Positions 49,501 through 56,599 of a stretch of DNA of 64,000 bases are shown one piece after another. The position numbers and the translations under genes are program-made. The notes below the pieces were generated by a model. The model saw nothing but the letters and a program-made list of their open reading frames with translations, was not told where the DNA came from and did no database searches. Source of the DNA: JAFARZ01 sp035651595 (GTDB lineage Bacteria > Actinomycetota > Actinomycetes > Streptosporangiales > Streptosporangiaceae); NCBI GenBank assembly GCA_035651595.1, contig DASRFJ010000167.1, positions 1-64,000 of the forward strand, read 5' to 3'. Each line of letters starts with the position of its first letter. The stretch's first letter is position 1.

Positions 49501-51376
49501 GCTGCTGGCGACGGGCACGTTCACCGGTGAGTCGGCGTCGGGATGGCAGGAACTGGACTTCGCCAACCCGGTGGCGATCACGGCCGGGACCACGTACGTG
49601 GCCTCGTACCACACGAACGTGGGGCATTACGCGGCCACGTCGGGCGGGCTGGCGGCGCCGGTGACCAACGGTCCGCTCACCGCGCTGGCCGGCGGCGGCG
49701 TCTTCGGGTATGGCTCGGGTAACGCGATCCCGACCAGCAGCTTCAACAACTCCAACTACTGGGTCGACGTCGTCTACTCGCCGTCCTCCGCGAATTCGCC
49801 GCCGGTGGTGATCGCCTCGACGCCGGCCAACGCATCGACCGGCAACCCGGTGTCGGTGGCGCCGACCGCGACGTTCTCCGTAGCGGTCACGCCGAGCACG
49901 ACCTCGTTCACGCTGAAGGATTCTGGCGGGAACCCGGTGACCGGCACGGTGAGCTTCAACGGCACCAACACGGTCGCGACGTTCACGCCGGCGAGTTCGC
50001 TGGCGTCGGGCGCCACCTACACCGCGACAGTGTCCGGAGCGCAGAACGCTTCCGGCGTGGCGATGACCAACCCCTATACGTGGACGTTCACGACTGCGCC
50101 GTCGGCGCAGTGCCCGTGCAGCATCTGGCAGAACGCCACACCGTCGGGCGCGGTGGACGCGGCAGACACGAACGCGGTCAACCTGGGCGTGCAGTTCCAG
50201 GCCAACACCAGCGGCAACGTCACCGGTGTCCGGTTCTACAAGGAGGCGGACAACACCGGTCCCCATTCCGGGGCCTTGTGGACGTCCACCGGCACCCTGC
50301 TGGCGACGGGGACGTTCACCGGTGAGTCGGCGTCCGGGTGGCAGGAGCTGGACTTCGCCAACCCGGTGGCGATCACGGCCGGGACCACGTATGTGGCCTC
50401 GTACTTCACCGGTACCGGGCACTACGCGGCCACGACGAGCGGCCTGGCGTCGGCGGTCACCAACGGTCCGCTCACCGCGCTGGCCGGCGGCGGGGTCTTC
50501 GCCTACGGCTCGGCGAACACCTTCCCGTCGAGTTCCTACAACAACTCCAACTACTGGGTCGACGTCGTGTACTCGCCGTCCTCGGGCAGCACGCCGCCGG
50601 TGGTGACGACCACGTCGCCGGCCAACGGCTCGACGGGCAACCCGGTGTCGGTGGCGCCGACGGCCACGTTCTCGCAGGCGGTCACGCCGAGCACGGTGAC
50701 GTTCACGCTGAAGGATTCGGGCGGGACCTCGGTGACCGGCACGGTGAGCTTCAACAGCACCGACACCGTGGCGACGTTCACGCCGGCGAGTTCACTGGCG
50801 TCGGGCGCCACGTACACCGCGACGGTGTCCGGGGCGCAGAACGCCTCAGGGACGCCGATGACCGGCTCGGTGACCTGGAACTTCACCACGAACCCAGCGC
50901 CGCAGTGCCCGTGCAGCATCTGGCAGAACGCCGCGCCGTCGGGTGCGGTGGACGCGGCCGACAACAACGGCGTCAACCTGGGCATCCAGTTCCAGGCCAA
51001 CATCAGCGGGAAGATAACCGGTGTCCGGTTCTACAAGGAGGCGGACAACACGGGTACGCACGTGGGCAGCCTGTGGACGTCCACCGGTACGCTGCTGGCG
51101 ACGGGTACGTTCACCAGCGAGTCGGCGTCGGGATGGCAGGAGCTGGACTTCTCCAGCCCGGTGGCGATCACGGCCGGGACGACGTACGTGGCCTCGTACT
51201 ACACCAGTACCGGGCACTACGCGGCCACGACGAGCGGGCTGACGTCGGCGGTGGCGAACGGTCCGCTCACCGCGCTGGCCGGCGGCGGGGTCTTCGCCTA
51301 CGGCTCCGGTAACGCCTTCCCGTCGAGTTCCTACAACAACTCCAACTACTGGGTGGACGTCGTGTTCTCGCCCTGA
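46517..51376 (+). CDS. Large secreted protein: dimethylformamidase-beta-like domain, Ig-like domains and four DUF4082 repeats
   Basis: This 1619-residue exported protein has a signal peptide (RRMLFAATAFMLVAGLLVGV...AEAS). A ~500-residue domain follows resembling the C-terminal part of the N,N-dimethylformamidase beta subunit (SDVVYMTSDETWQAYNDWGGYSVY, NTGHSEYWDAGDRANLTAARDAGVNVAFFAGNLMWW). An Ig-like domain (about 555-650) comes next. Four DUF4082 modules, each starting CPC(T/S)(L/I), lie at about residues 656, 934, 1199 and 1464, separated by Ig-like/SbsA-type domains (PVVxTxSPANGSTGNPVSVAPTATFS). No cell-wall sorting motif is seen. It is probably surface-located or secreted and glycan-associated. 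ATG 46517 follows GGGG and fits the signal peptide. Confidence 0.85.
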   Translation: MSRWNPVGTRRLMRRMLFAATAFMLVAGLLVGVGERAAEASCGNPVQCENALQGTPETVWDAPGSASSTIQGFADPFSVNLGQTINFKIKSPATSYKIDIYRIGYYNGDGARLEASATPNISVSQSQPTCSTNTSTGLVDCGNWSVSASWTVPSTMVSGVYFAKIYRTDSSTDSNQIPFVVRNDASHSDVVYMTSDETWQAYNDWGGYSVYAGTATGKPWCCSALDPGRAVQVSYNRPFATRYDTPGGQDFFFSTEYPMIQFMEENGYDVSYVSQIDVGGSNGASLLEQHKLFVNTGHSEYWDAGDRANLTAARDAGVNVAFFAGNLMWWKTRFAPSQFGNEANRTMIVYKESLDSTVSDPSDPPTWTGEWRDPRFSPPGDGGNPENGLTGQLWKVNQGTYALSIPAAYSKLRLWRNTSVAGLAAGQTATMPNETLGYEWDLDVDNGSRPAGEVDLSQTCETGVPQMLEDYPEDIGSGNACNSLTMYRAASGALVFDTGSVQWAWGLDADHDGGAGEDASTAMQQATVNLFADMGAQPSTLMSGLVAAAASSDHTAPASTISSPAANATIANGSTVTVSGTATDSGGGVVAGVEVSTDSGKTWHPVTTMSPAATSVTWSYTWNATGLGSVSVKSRATDDSGNTETPGSGVAVTVNCPCTLYSQNYVPSVTSQADDSAPYELGVKFTSSINGWVTGIRFYKGSGNTGTHTGSLWSSTGTQLATGTFTNETASGWQTMLFSNPVQITANTVYVASYFDPNGRYATDSEQFYPGAFGSPSLSPLYSPPLSAVRAGASASNGVYNAGGPGFPTTTFDGSGYGVDVVFSTTNNTPPQVTAETPANGSTGNLISVTPTATFSQAVTPSSVSFTVKDSGGNSVAGTVTFNAGNTVATFTPSSSLTASTSYTATVSGAQNASGTTMTSPFSWSFTTGAPVQCPCSIWNKATPTGAVDSTDTNSVNLGVQFQATNNGFVSAVRFYKEADNTGTHVGSLWTSTGTLLATGTFTGESASGWQELDFANPVAITAGTTYVASYHTNVGHYAATSGGLAAPVTNGPLTALAGGGVFGYGSGNAIPTSSFNNSNYWVDVVYSPSSANSPPVVIASTPANASTGNPVSVAPTATFSVAVTPSTTSFTLKDSGGNPVTGTVSFNGTNTVATFTPASSLASGATYTATVSGAQNASGVAMTNPYTWTFTTAPSAQCPCSIWQNATPSGAVDAADTNAVNLGVQFQANTSGNVTGVRFYKEADNTGPHSGALWTSTGTLLATGTFTGESASGWQELDFANPVAITAGTTYVASYFTGTGHYAATTSGLASAVTNGPLTALAGGGVFAYGSANTFPSSSYNNSNYWVDVVYSPSSGSTPPVVTTTSPANGSTGNPVSVAPTATFSQAVTPSTVTFTLKDSGGTSVTGTVSFNSTDTVATFTPASSLASGATYTATVSGAQNASGTPMTGSVTWNFTTNPAPQCPCSIWQNAAPSGAVDAADNNGVNLGIQFQANISGKITGVRFYKEADNTGTHVGSLWTSTGTLLATGTFTSESASGWQELDFSSPVAITAGTTYVASYYTSTGHYAATTSGLTSAVANGPLTALAGGGVFAYGSGNAFPSSSYNNSNYWVDVVFSP
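48482..51376 (+). repeat. Long near-identical tandem repeats encoding DUF4082-Ig units
   Basis: TGCCCGTGCA marks each unit start at 48482, 49316, 50111 and 50906. The last three are spaced exactly 795 bp apart and share long near-identical nucleotide blocks (for example GGTGTCCGGTTCTACAAGGA and the GGTCCGCTCACCGCGCTGGC stretch). The first unit is more divergent (834-bp spacing). Recent internal duplication is indicated. Confidence 0.9.
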
Positions 51377-51406
51377 CCGGGCGGGCACGCGCGAACGGAG
51401 TACGAA

Positions 51407-51862
51407 TTGAAGCGGATCGCTCTCGGCGCGGTTGTCGCTGTTGCCGCAGGCATAACGGCGTGCAGCGGCAGCGCGGCGCCCGCCACGGCGCCGGCCAGCC
51501 ACAGCACCGTAACCCCGGTCGTGCAGGCCAGTTGCGGCCAGCAGTATCACGAGTGGGGGCAGGGGAAGGGAAAGGGGGTCATGGCCGCGCTCGATTCGGT
51601 CAGCGCGGCGAGCACGGCCAAGGACCCCCAGGCCCTGAAGACCGAGCTACAGAAGGCTAAGCCGGCCGTCGACAAGGCGGCCCGCAATCCGCTGCCCGGT
51701 TGCGCGGATCCGAGGGGTTACTGGACCGTGCTGATGATGCATGTGACCTCGGCCGTGTCCAGCAGCGGCTCCGCTGCCAGCGCCCGGGCGGCGATGAAGG
51801 GTGTCCCGGCGATCGAGCGCGAGCTGGTCACCGAAGTCAAAGCCGTTGTAGGGACGAGCTGA
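51407..51862 (+). CDS. Small lipoprotein of unknown function
   Basis: This 151-residue predicted lipoprotein has a signal sequence KRIALGAVVAVAAGITAC with the lipobox Cys at about 19. A short A/S/T/P linker and a helical domain (CGQQYHEWGQGKGKGVMAALDSVSAASTAKDPQALKTELQKAKPAVDKAARNPLPGCADPRGYWTVLM) with two Cys follow. No family is recognised. TTG 51407 has ACGGAG (51395-51400) six bases upstream. It follows the DUF4082 protein by 30 bp and is probably co-transcribed; it is convergent with the lipoyl-acyltransferase gene. Confidence 0.75.
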   Translation: MKRIALGAVVAVAAGITACSGSAAPATAPASHSTVTPVVQASCGQQYHEWGQGKGKGVMAALDSVSAASTAKDPQALKTELQKAKPAVDKAARNPLPGCADPRGYWTVLMMHVTSAVSSSGSAASARAAMKGVPAIERELVTEVKAVVGTS

Positions 51863-51879
51863 ACGACGGGACTGCTTGG

Positions 51880-53022
51880 TCACGAGCGCCGTGGTACCAC
51901 CGCGGTGGTGACCACGCGGCGCTTGACGACGTGGCCCGCCGGCACTGAGGCCACGATCACCGAACCGGACGCGACCTGGACGTCGTCGCCGAGTTCGACG
52001 TGGGGCTCGACGTAGATGCCGGTGCCGAGCCGGACCCGGTCACCGAGCATGACCAGCCCGGAGGTCATGCACCCTGGCCCGGTCGAGATGTCCGAACCGA
52101 GCCGGTTGTGATGGTCGTAGGAGTTGTAGGCGGACAGGAAGTTGTTGTCGCCCACGACGGTCCCGACACCGAAGTGACAGAAGGCCGCCACGACATTGCC
52201 CGTGCCGAAGGTTACGCCGGACGCGACACGCGCGGTCGGATCGATGGCGTTGGCCAGCGGGATCCCGTTGGCTTCGAGCGCCGCGCGCAGCCTGACCCGC
52301 GCCGGGACCGATGTCGAAATCGTGATGATCGCGGCATCGAAGGCGTCCTTGCCGAAAAGCGTCACGAGGTGCTCAAGACCGCCCACGACGGGCACGCCCA
52401 TCACTTCGTCCGACCACAGTGACGCGTCGTCATCGACGGCCGCCACGGCGATCCCGCTCCCGGCGGCCCGCAGGATATCGATCACCTGGGTCGCGCCGAG
52501 GCCGGCTCCGACCAGCGCGATCCGCGGCACCCCGGGCGTGCCGGGCAGCGGGTCAGGCAGGTCGGCTGCCGCTGTGGTGACCGAGGCGGTGTTGGATTTG
52601 CCTGGGCCTCCGGCCGCGGCCGCCGCCTCGACCATGCCCACGGTGATCAGCGAGTCGCCGCCGATCGAGGCTAGGTCGACGCCAAGCTCTTCGGCTCGGC
52701 GGCGCGCGGGCGCGGTGGCGCGTGGACCAGACTCGGCGGCCTCGGCCCGCAGACGCCGCTGCTCCTCGGCGTATGCCTCCAGCGCGCCGGTATCGTCGAA
52801 CAGGAACGCGACCGGCGCGCTCAGCCGTACCTCGGTGCCCGCGTGCACGTCGTGCAGCAGAACGCCGGCCTCGGGCGCGGGCACTTCGATGATCGCCTTG
52901 CTGGTCTCGATCTCGGCGATCGTCTCGCCCGCCTTGACCTCGCTTCGGTCGCCGGCCAGCCACTCGACCAGCAGGCCGGTCTCGCTGTTGACGTCGGTGG
53001 TCGGGATAAGCACCGGCTTCAT
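51880..53022 (-). CDS. Lipoyl/E3-binding domains fused to a PglD/NeuD-like sugar acyltransferase
   Basis: This 380-residue protein combines modules not normally joined. Residues 1-75 are a lipoyl domain (DVNSETGLLVEWL, AEIETSKAIIEVPAPEAGVL; Lys42 is the predicted lipoylation site). Residues ~100-133 resemble the peripheral subunit-binding domain of E2 proteins (RATAPARRRAEELGVDLASI...ITVGMVE). Residues 166-380 are a PglD/NeuD-type acyltransferase: a Rossmann loop RIALVGAGLGATQVIDIL, then left-handed beta-helix hexapeptides with a catalytic-type His in YNSYDHHNRLG (304/305). The E2 chloramphenicol-acetyltransferase-like core is absent. Its ATG overlaps the E1-beta stop. Function inferred: receive an acyl group on lipoyl-Lys from E1 and hand it to an amino or hydroxyl group of an NDP-sugar. 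Confidence 0.88.
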   Translation of the reverse strand: MKPVLIPTTDVNSETGLLVEWLAGDRSEVKAGETIAEIETSKAIIEVPAPEAGVLLHDVHAGTEVRLSAPVAFLFDDTGALEAYAEEQRRLRAEAAESGPRATAPARRRAEELGVDLASIGGDSLITVGMVEAAAAAGGPGKSNTASVTTAAADLPDPLPGTPGVPRIALVGAGLGATQVIDILRAAGSGIAVAAVDDDASLWSDEVMGVPVVGGLEHLVTLFGKDAFDAAIITISTSVPARVRLRAALEANGIPLANAIDPTARVASGVTFGTGNVVAAFCHFGVGTVVGDNNFLSAYNSYDHHNRLGSDISTGPGCMTSGLVMLGDRVRLGTGIYVEPHVELGDDVQVASGSVIVASVPAGHVVKRRVVTTAVVPRRS

Positions 53023-54029
53023 GCGGCGACCTGGCGGATCGCGCGCTCAACTCGTTCTGATGTCATCAGCATTCGGGCCTCAAGCGTCTTGGAACTCGGG
53101 ATCACGGTGGGATCGCTCGCCGCCGTGACGACCGGCTGGCGAAGCTCCCCGAACAAGCGCGACGATATCCGGGCGGCGACCTCACTGCCCCAGGTGAACC
53201 CCTCGACGCTCTCCTCGATCACGAGCAGCCTACGCGTGACGCCCACCGACGCGTCAATCGGCGCCCAGTCGAGCGGCGAGATCTGGCTGGGGACGACAAG
53301 CTCGCCGAAGATCTCCTCCTCGACGGCGAGCCGGGCGAGCACCCGCCGCGCCAGTTCGGCCTGATAGCCGTAGGCCAGCACGGTGAACGAGCAGTCCTCG
53401 CGCGGCACCGGCCGGAGCGACACCGTCGGCAACCCGTCGGCCGACAGGTGCTGCTCGGCGACGTCGTGCTCGATCCGGCCGCCCGCCGGCGGCGTCAGGT
53501 GCAGCGGGTAGAGCAGCTTGTGTTCGATGAGCAGCACCGGGCTGTCCTGCGCCAGCAGCGCCCGCAGCACAGCGGCCGGATCATGGACGAGCGAACTGGC
53601 GACGACGCGCAGGTGCGGTACGCCGAGGAAGTGCTTCTCCAGGCTCTGGCTGTGCGTCGGACCGTACCCCCGGCCGCCGCCGGACGGCGTTCGGATGATC
53701 ACCGGACAGGTCACCTTGCCGTTGTACATCGCCTCGTACTTCGCGATGTGGTTGACGATCTGGTCGAAGCACAGGGTCAGGAAGTCGCCGAACATGATCT
53801 CGGCAATCGGACGGTAGCCGGCGAGCGCGAGTCCGGCACTGACGCCGGCGATGGTTCCCTCGCTGATCGGTGTCGAGCGGACCCGGCCGGGGAAGTCCGT
53901 GCTCAGACCGCGGGTGACCTTGAAGGCTCCGCCGTACGGGTCGACGAGATCCTCGCCGAGCAGTATGACGCGGCTGTCCTCGGCCAGGGCCGCGCGAAGC
54001 GCGTCCCCGATGGCGCGTGCGGCGATCAC
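53019..54029 (-). CDS. 2-oxoacid dehydrogenase E1 component, beta subunit
   Basis: This 336-residue transketolase-like protein begins VIAARAIGDALRAALAEDSRVILLGEDLVDPYGG. The conserved RVRSTPISEGTIAGVSAGLALAGYRPIAEIMFGDFLTLCFDQIVNHIAKY segment follows, then RTPSGGGRGYGPTHSQSLEKHFLGVPHLRVV, the E1-beta signature that binds thiamine diphosphate's pyrimidine and the E1-alpha partner. Size matches AcoB/PdhB proteins. GTG 54029 overlaps the E1-alpha stop (GTGA) and its stop overlaps the lipoyl-acyltransferase start, so the three genes form one translationally coupled unit. Confidence 0.93.
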   Translation of the reverse strand: MIAARAIGDALRAALAEDSRVILLGEDLVDPYGGAFKVTRGLSTDFPGRVRSTPISEGTIAGVSAGLALAGYRPIAEIMFGDFLTLCFDQIVNHIAKYEAMYNGKVTCPVIIRTPSGGGRGYGPTHSQSLEKHFLGVPHLRVVASSLVHDPAAVLRALLAQDSPVLLIEHKLLYPLHLTPPAGGRIEHDVAEQHLSADGLPTVSLRPVPREDCSFTVLAYGYQAELARRVLARLAVEEEIFGELVVPSQISPLDWAPIDASVGVTRRLLVIEESVEGFTWGSEVAARISSRLFGELRQPVVTAASDPTVIPSSKTLEARMLMTSERVERAIRQVAA

Positions 54030-54958
54030 AGCGACAGCGCCCGGTCGATGACGTCCCGCAACGCCGACTCGACCTCGGCGTCGATCGCCGCGCGTGCGTC
54101 GGGGGCGAGCCGGGCGCCATGGATTTCGAGCGGATCGAGCTCCCACCGGGCGGCGACTTCGCCGGCCGGGCGGTTGTCGTCGTTCTTGGAGTGATGGCAC
54201 AGGCGGTACGTATGGATGATGACCGCGACCGGTCCTTGCCGCGTCCGTGCCTGGGCCAGGGCGGGCCCGGCCACGCTGTCGATCTCCTCGACATCTGTCG
54301 AGTCGACCTCGAACACCGGGATCCCGAAGGCGGCGAAGCGGTCGCGCATGCTGCCCGCCAGGCCGGCCCGCGACGGCGTACTCTGCGCCCAGGCGTTGTC
54401 CTCGAGCACGACGACCAGCGGGAGCTGCCACAGCGACGCCAGGTTCAGCGTCTCGTAGGTGGCGCCCTCGCCAAGCGTGCCGTCACCGATGAAGACCAGG
54501 CTCAGGCCGGTGCCGCCGTCGAGCTGCTTGGCGAACGCGATGCCCGCCGCGTTCGGGACGATGCCGCCCTGGATTCCGTTCGACATGAAGCCGGGGGCAC
54601 ACAGGTGCTGACTGCCGCCGATACCCCCGCACACACCCTCTGGTTTGCCCATGATCTCGGCCAGCAGCCCCAGCGCGTCGCCCGTCCGGGCGAGGAAGTG
54701 CCCGTGGCACCGATGGTTGGAGAACACGTGGTCATCCTCGGTGAGGTGCTCGATGACCGCGACCGCGTCCGCCTCCTGGCCGACGCATGCGTGCGTGGTG
54801 CCGTTGAGCAGCCCATGATCGAACATGTCGAGCAAGTTTTCCTCGAAGCGGCGGATGAAACGCATCCTGCGGTACAGTCGTTCGGTACGAGGCTCGCCGG
54901 GCACACCCGTCAGAAGAGCATCCGAGCTCAGTTCCCGCACCTGAGTGCTGATGGTCAT
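54026..54958 (-). CDS. Thiamine-diphosphate-dependent 2-oxoacid dehydrogenase E1, alpha subunit
   Basis: This 310-residue protein has RRMRFIRRFEENLLDMFDHGLLNGTTHACVGQEADAVAV, the FSNHRCHGHFLARTGD block, and the ThDP/Mg motif GDGTLGEGATYETLNLASLWQLPLVVVLEDN (GDG...N). It is the AcoA/PdhA type; with E1-beta it should decarboxylate a 2-oxoacid and reductively acylate a lipoyl group. The 2-oxoacid is not evident. No E2 acetyltransferase core and no E3 dihydrolipoamide dehydrogenase is encoded in the window. It is the first gene of leftward operon 4, with AGGGA about nine bases upstream. Confidence 0.93.
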   Translation of the reverse strand: MTISTQVRELSSDALLTGVPGEPRTERLYRRMRFIRRFEENLLDMFDHGLLNGTTHACVGQEADAVAVIEHLTEDDHVFSNHRCHGHFLARTGDALGLLAEIMGKPEGVCGGIGGSQHLCAPGFMSNGIQGGIVPNAAGIAFAKQLDGGTGLSLVFIGDGTLGEGATYETLNLASLWQLPLVVVLEDNAWAQSTPSRAGLAGSMRDRFAAFGIPVFEVDSTDVEEIDSVAGPALAQARTRQGPVAVIIHTYRLCHHSKNDDNRPAGEVAARWELDPLEIHGARLAPDARAAIDAEVESALRDVIDRALSL

Positions 54959-55106
54959 GCCGCCGTTTCCCTAGATCGCCTGCCCACGTCTCTATAGGAT
55001 CGCTCAGGCCGCTCGTCTGATACGCCGGTTTGCCGGTAACTGTTCGCCAGGCAAGATCCGGTCGGCTCTCGCGGGCGCCCGCTGGCGGCGGATAAATCTC
55101 GAACAA

Positions 55107-55185
55107 CGTGGTGGATTACCCCTTTGTGGGGGCCTTGACCCTCGTTTACGAGGGTCAATTTACCACGATGGGGCAATCTGCCACG
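55107..55185. repeat. Solitary copy of the internal palindrome of the dispersed element
   Basis: A 79-bp imperfect palindrome begins CGTGGTGGATTACCCCTTTG and ends in the inverse CAATCTGCCACG. Its centre is a perfect TTGACCCTCG-TTTA-CGAGGGTCAA hairpin. It corresponds to the internal palindromes at 52-129 and 23426-23503 but lacks the GCGGACA terminal repeats. It lies between the E1-alpha start and the DUF218-like gene, in the likely promoter region of operon 4. Confidence 0.8.
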
Positions 55186-55199
55186 GCGCTGGCGCATCG

Positions 55200-55739
55200 T
55201 CAGCAGTCGCGCTGGACGACCAGTGCCTTCGCGAGTGCGCCCCACTCGTAGGCGATCTGGTAGGGCCACGCGCCGAGCGGCAGCGATCCGGCGACGACGT
55301 AGACCGAACCGCCGAAACAGCGTTCCATCAGCATCCGGGCTCGGGTGTCCTGTTCGGTCCCGGTCACGAGCACCAGCGAATCCCAGTGATATCGCTTCGC
55401 GAGCCGGCCGGCGAACTCCGCCTCCCCGCGGGTATTGCCGGGATCCGGATCGAAGCAGATGAGCGTGACGCCGGGCACAGCGCCCGGGCAGGGCCCGCCG
55501 TAACCGTGCTGGCCCTGGGAAATGACCAGCATCGGCGCCCGGTGTTCGCGGGCCAGCCGCAGCGCGACCGGAAGGCGATCGCCAGGCCCGGCGAACATGA
55601 CGATGGCGCTGACGTGGGCCGGCATTCCCTGAGCGGGCCAGATGAACAGCCTGATCGTGGCCGCCGCGAACAGCACGATCAGGGCCGCCGCGACGACGAG
55701 TACCCGCCGGATGCGCGACGACCACAGGCGCCTGGTCAT
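55200..55739 (-). CDS. DUF218/YdcF-like membrane protein
   Basis: This ~179-residue protein has an N-terminal membrane helix (RRVLVVAAALIVLFAAATIRLFIW). An extracytoplasmic DUF218-type alpha/beta domain follows: VSAIVMFAGPGDRLPVALRLAREHRAPMLVISQG, FDPDPGNTRGEAEFAGRLAKRYHWDSLVLVTGTEQDTRARMLMERCF. DUF218 (YdcF/SanA/ElyC) proteins affect cell-envelope metabolism, but activity is not established here. ATG 55739 gives the start MTRRLWSSRIRR. It lies between the glycan cluster and eno and may still belong to the envelope locus. Confidence 0.75.
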   Translation of the reverse strand: MTRRLWSSRIRRVLVVAAALIVLFAAATIRLFIWPAQGMPAHVSAIVMFAGPGDRLPVALRLAREHRAPMLVISQGQHGYGGPCPGAVPGVTLICFDPDPGNTRGEAEFAGRLAKRYHWDSLVLVTGTEQDTRARMLMERCFGGSVYVVAGSLPLGAWPYQIAYEWGALAKALVVQRDC

Positions 55740-55869
55740 GGCGCGGAGGCTAGCTGGAATATCGACACGCAATCGTACCCCGCTGTCCGGATAACGAACA
55801 CAGCACCGTCTGGCGGCAGTTTGCGCACGTAGGCGTGCGACGGATGGTCGGCGTGCTAGAGCGTTGATC

Positions 55870-56358
55870 ATGCGCAAACTGCTCCTGCTCGCCGCGCTCG
55901 CCTCGGCGGCCGTGGTCGCCGTGTCGCTCGTCGTCTCGACCCCCGCGCGGGCAATTTCCTTCGGTCCCTCCGCCACCGGCGCCGGGACCCTCGGGCAGTT
56001 CGGCGATCCCACGGTGCGGGTCACCGCCGTCGCGACGGCGGCCGGGCTCCAGGGCGGTTTCACCGTGACCTATCCGGACCGCACGAAGTTCGTGGCCACC
56101 GACACCTGCCTGTTCGTGAACGGCACGACGGCGTACGTGACCGGCCGGATCATCCTGGCGAGCGGACCGCGAATAAAGCCGGCGAGCTTGACCCGGGGCA
56201 ACTACGTCATCATCGGGGTCGCGGACAACGGCGGCGCCGGGCCCGATCTGCTGAACTTCTCGTCGGGTTTCACGGCCAATCCAGGCTGTGGCCCCAACTT
56301 CGCCGCCACCCCCGTGTTCCCGATCGTCCGCGGCCGCTTCCTCGTCAACGGTCACTAG
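55870..56358 (+). CDS. Small secreted protein of unknown function
   Basis: This ~162-residue exported protein has a classical signal peptide (RKLLLLAALASAAVVAVSLVVSTPARA, cleavage after ARA near residue 27). The mature domain is beta-rich with two cysteines (ATDTCLFVNG; NPGCGPNF) and no recognised family. ATG 55870 is used; a TTG two codons upstream (55864) is an alternative. It is divergent from the DUF218-like gene and followed by a hairpin repeat that may end its transcript. Confidence 0.7.
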   Translation: MRKLLLLAALASAAVVAVSLVVSTPARAISFGPSATGAGTLGQFGDPTVRVTAVATAAGLQGGFTVTYPDRTKFVATDTCLFVNGTTAYVTGRIILASGPRIKPASLTRGNYVIIGVADNGGAGPDLLNFSSGFTANPGCGPNFAATPVFPIVRGRFLVNGH

Positions 56359-56420
56359 CGCCCCTGCCACGCAAACCGAACATATAACCCATTTCAGGCG
56401 CACCGACAGTCGCGCAAGAT

Positions 56421-56480
56421 GATTGCGGACACTTACCCCCCCAGTTCGGGGGGGTAAGTGTCCGCAATCTTTTTCGGACC
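56421..56480. repeat. Perfect 22-bp hairpin of the GCGGACA repeat family, terminator-like
   Basis: A perfect inverted repeat (56421-56442 and 56448-56469, arm GATTGCGGACACTTACCCCC plus CC, loop AGTTC) is followed by TTTTT (56470-56474) and CGGACC, the outer end shared with other family copies. It could work as a rho-independent terminator for the small secreted protein gene at 55870. It is also a closed version of the MITE-like element. Confidence 0.82.
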
Positions 56481-56599
56481 GCCTCCCGGCGCCCGAAACG
56501 ACTGTGGCCGGTTATTTCCGGGTAAGAACCTTCCCGTGAACCACCCGCCTGTGGTAAGGGCAGGCTGGTACGCTCCGTATCCGTGCGAAGGGGCATAGA

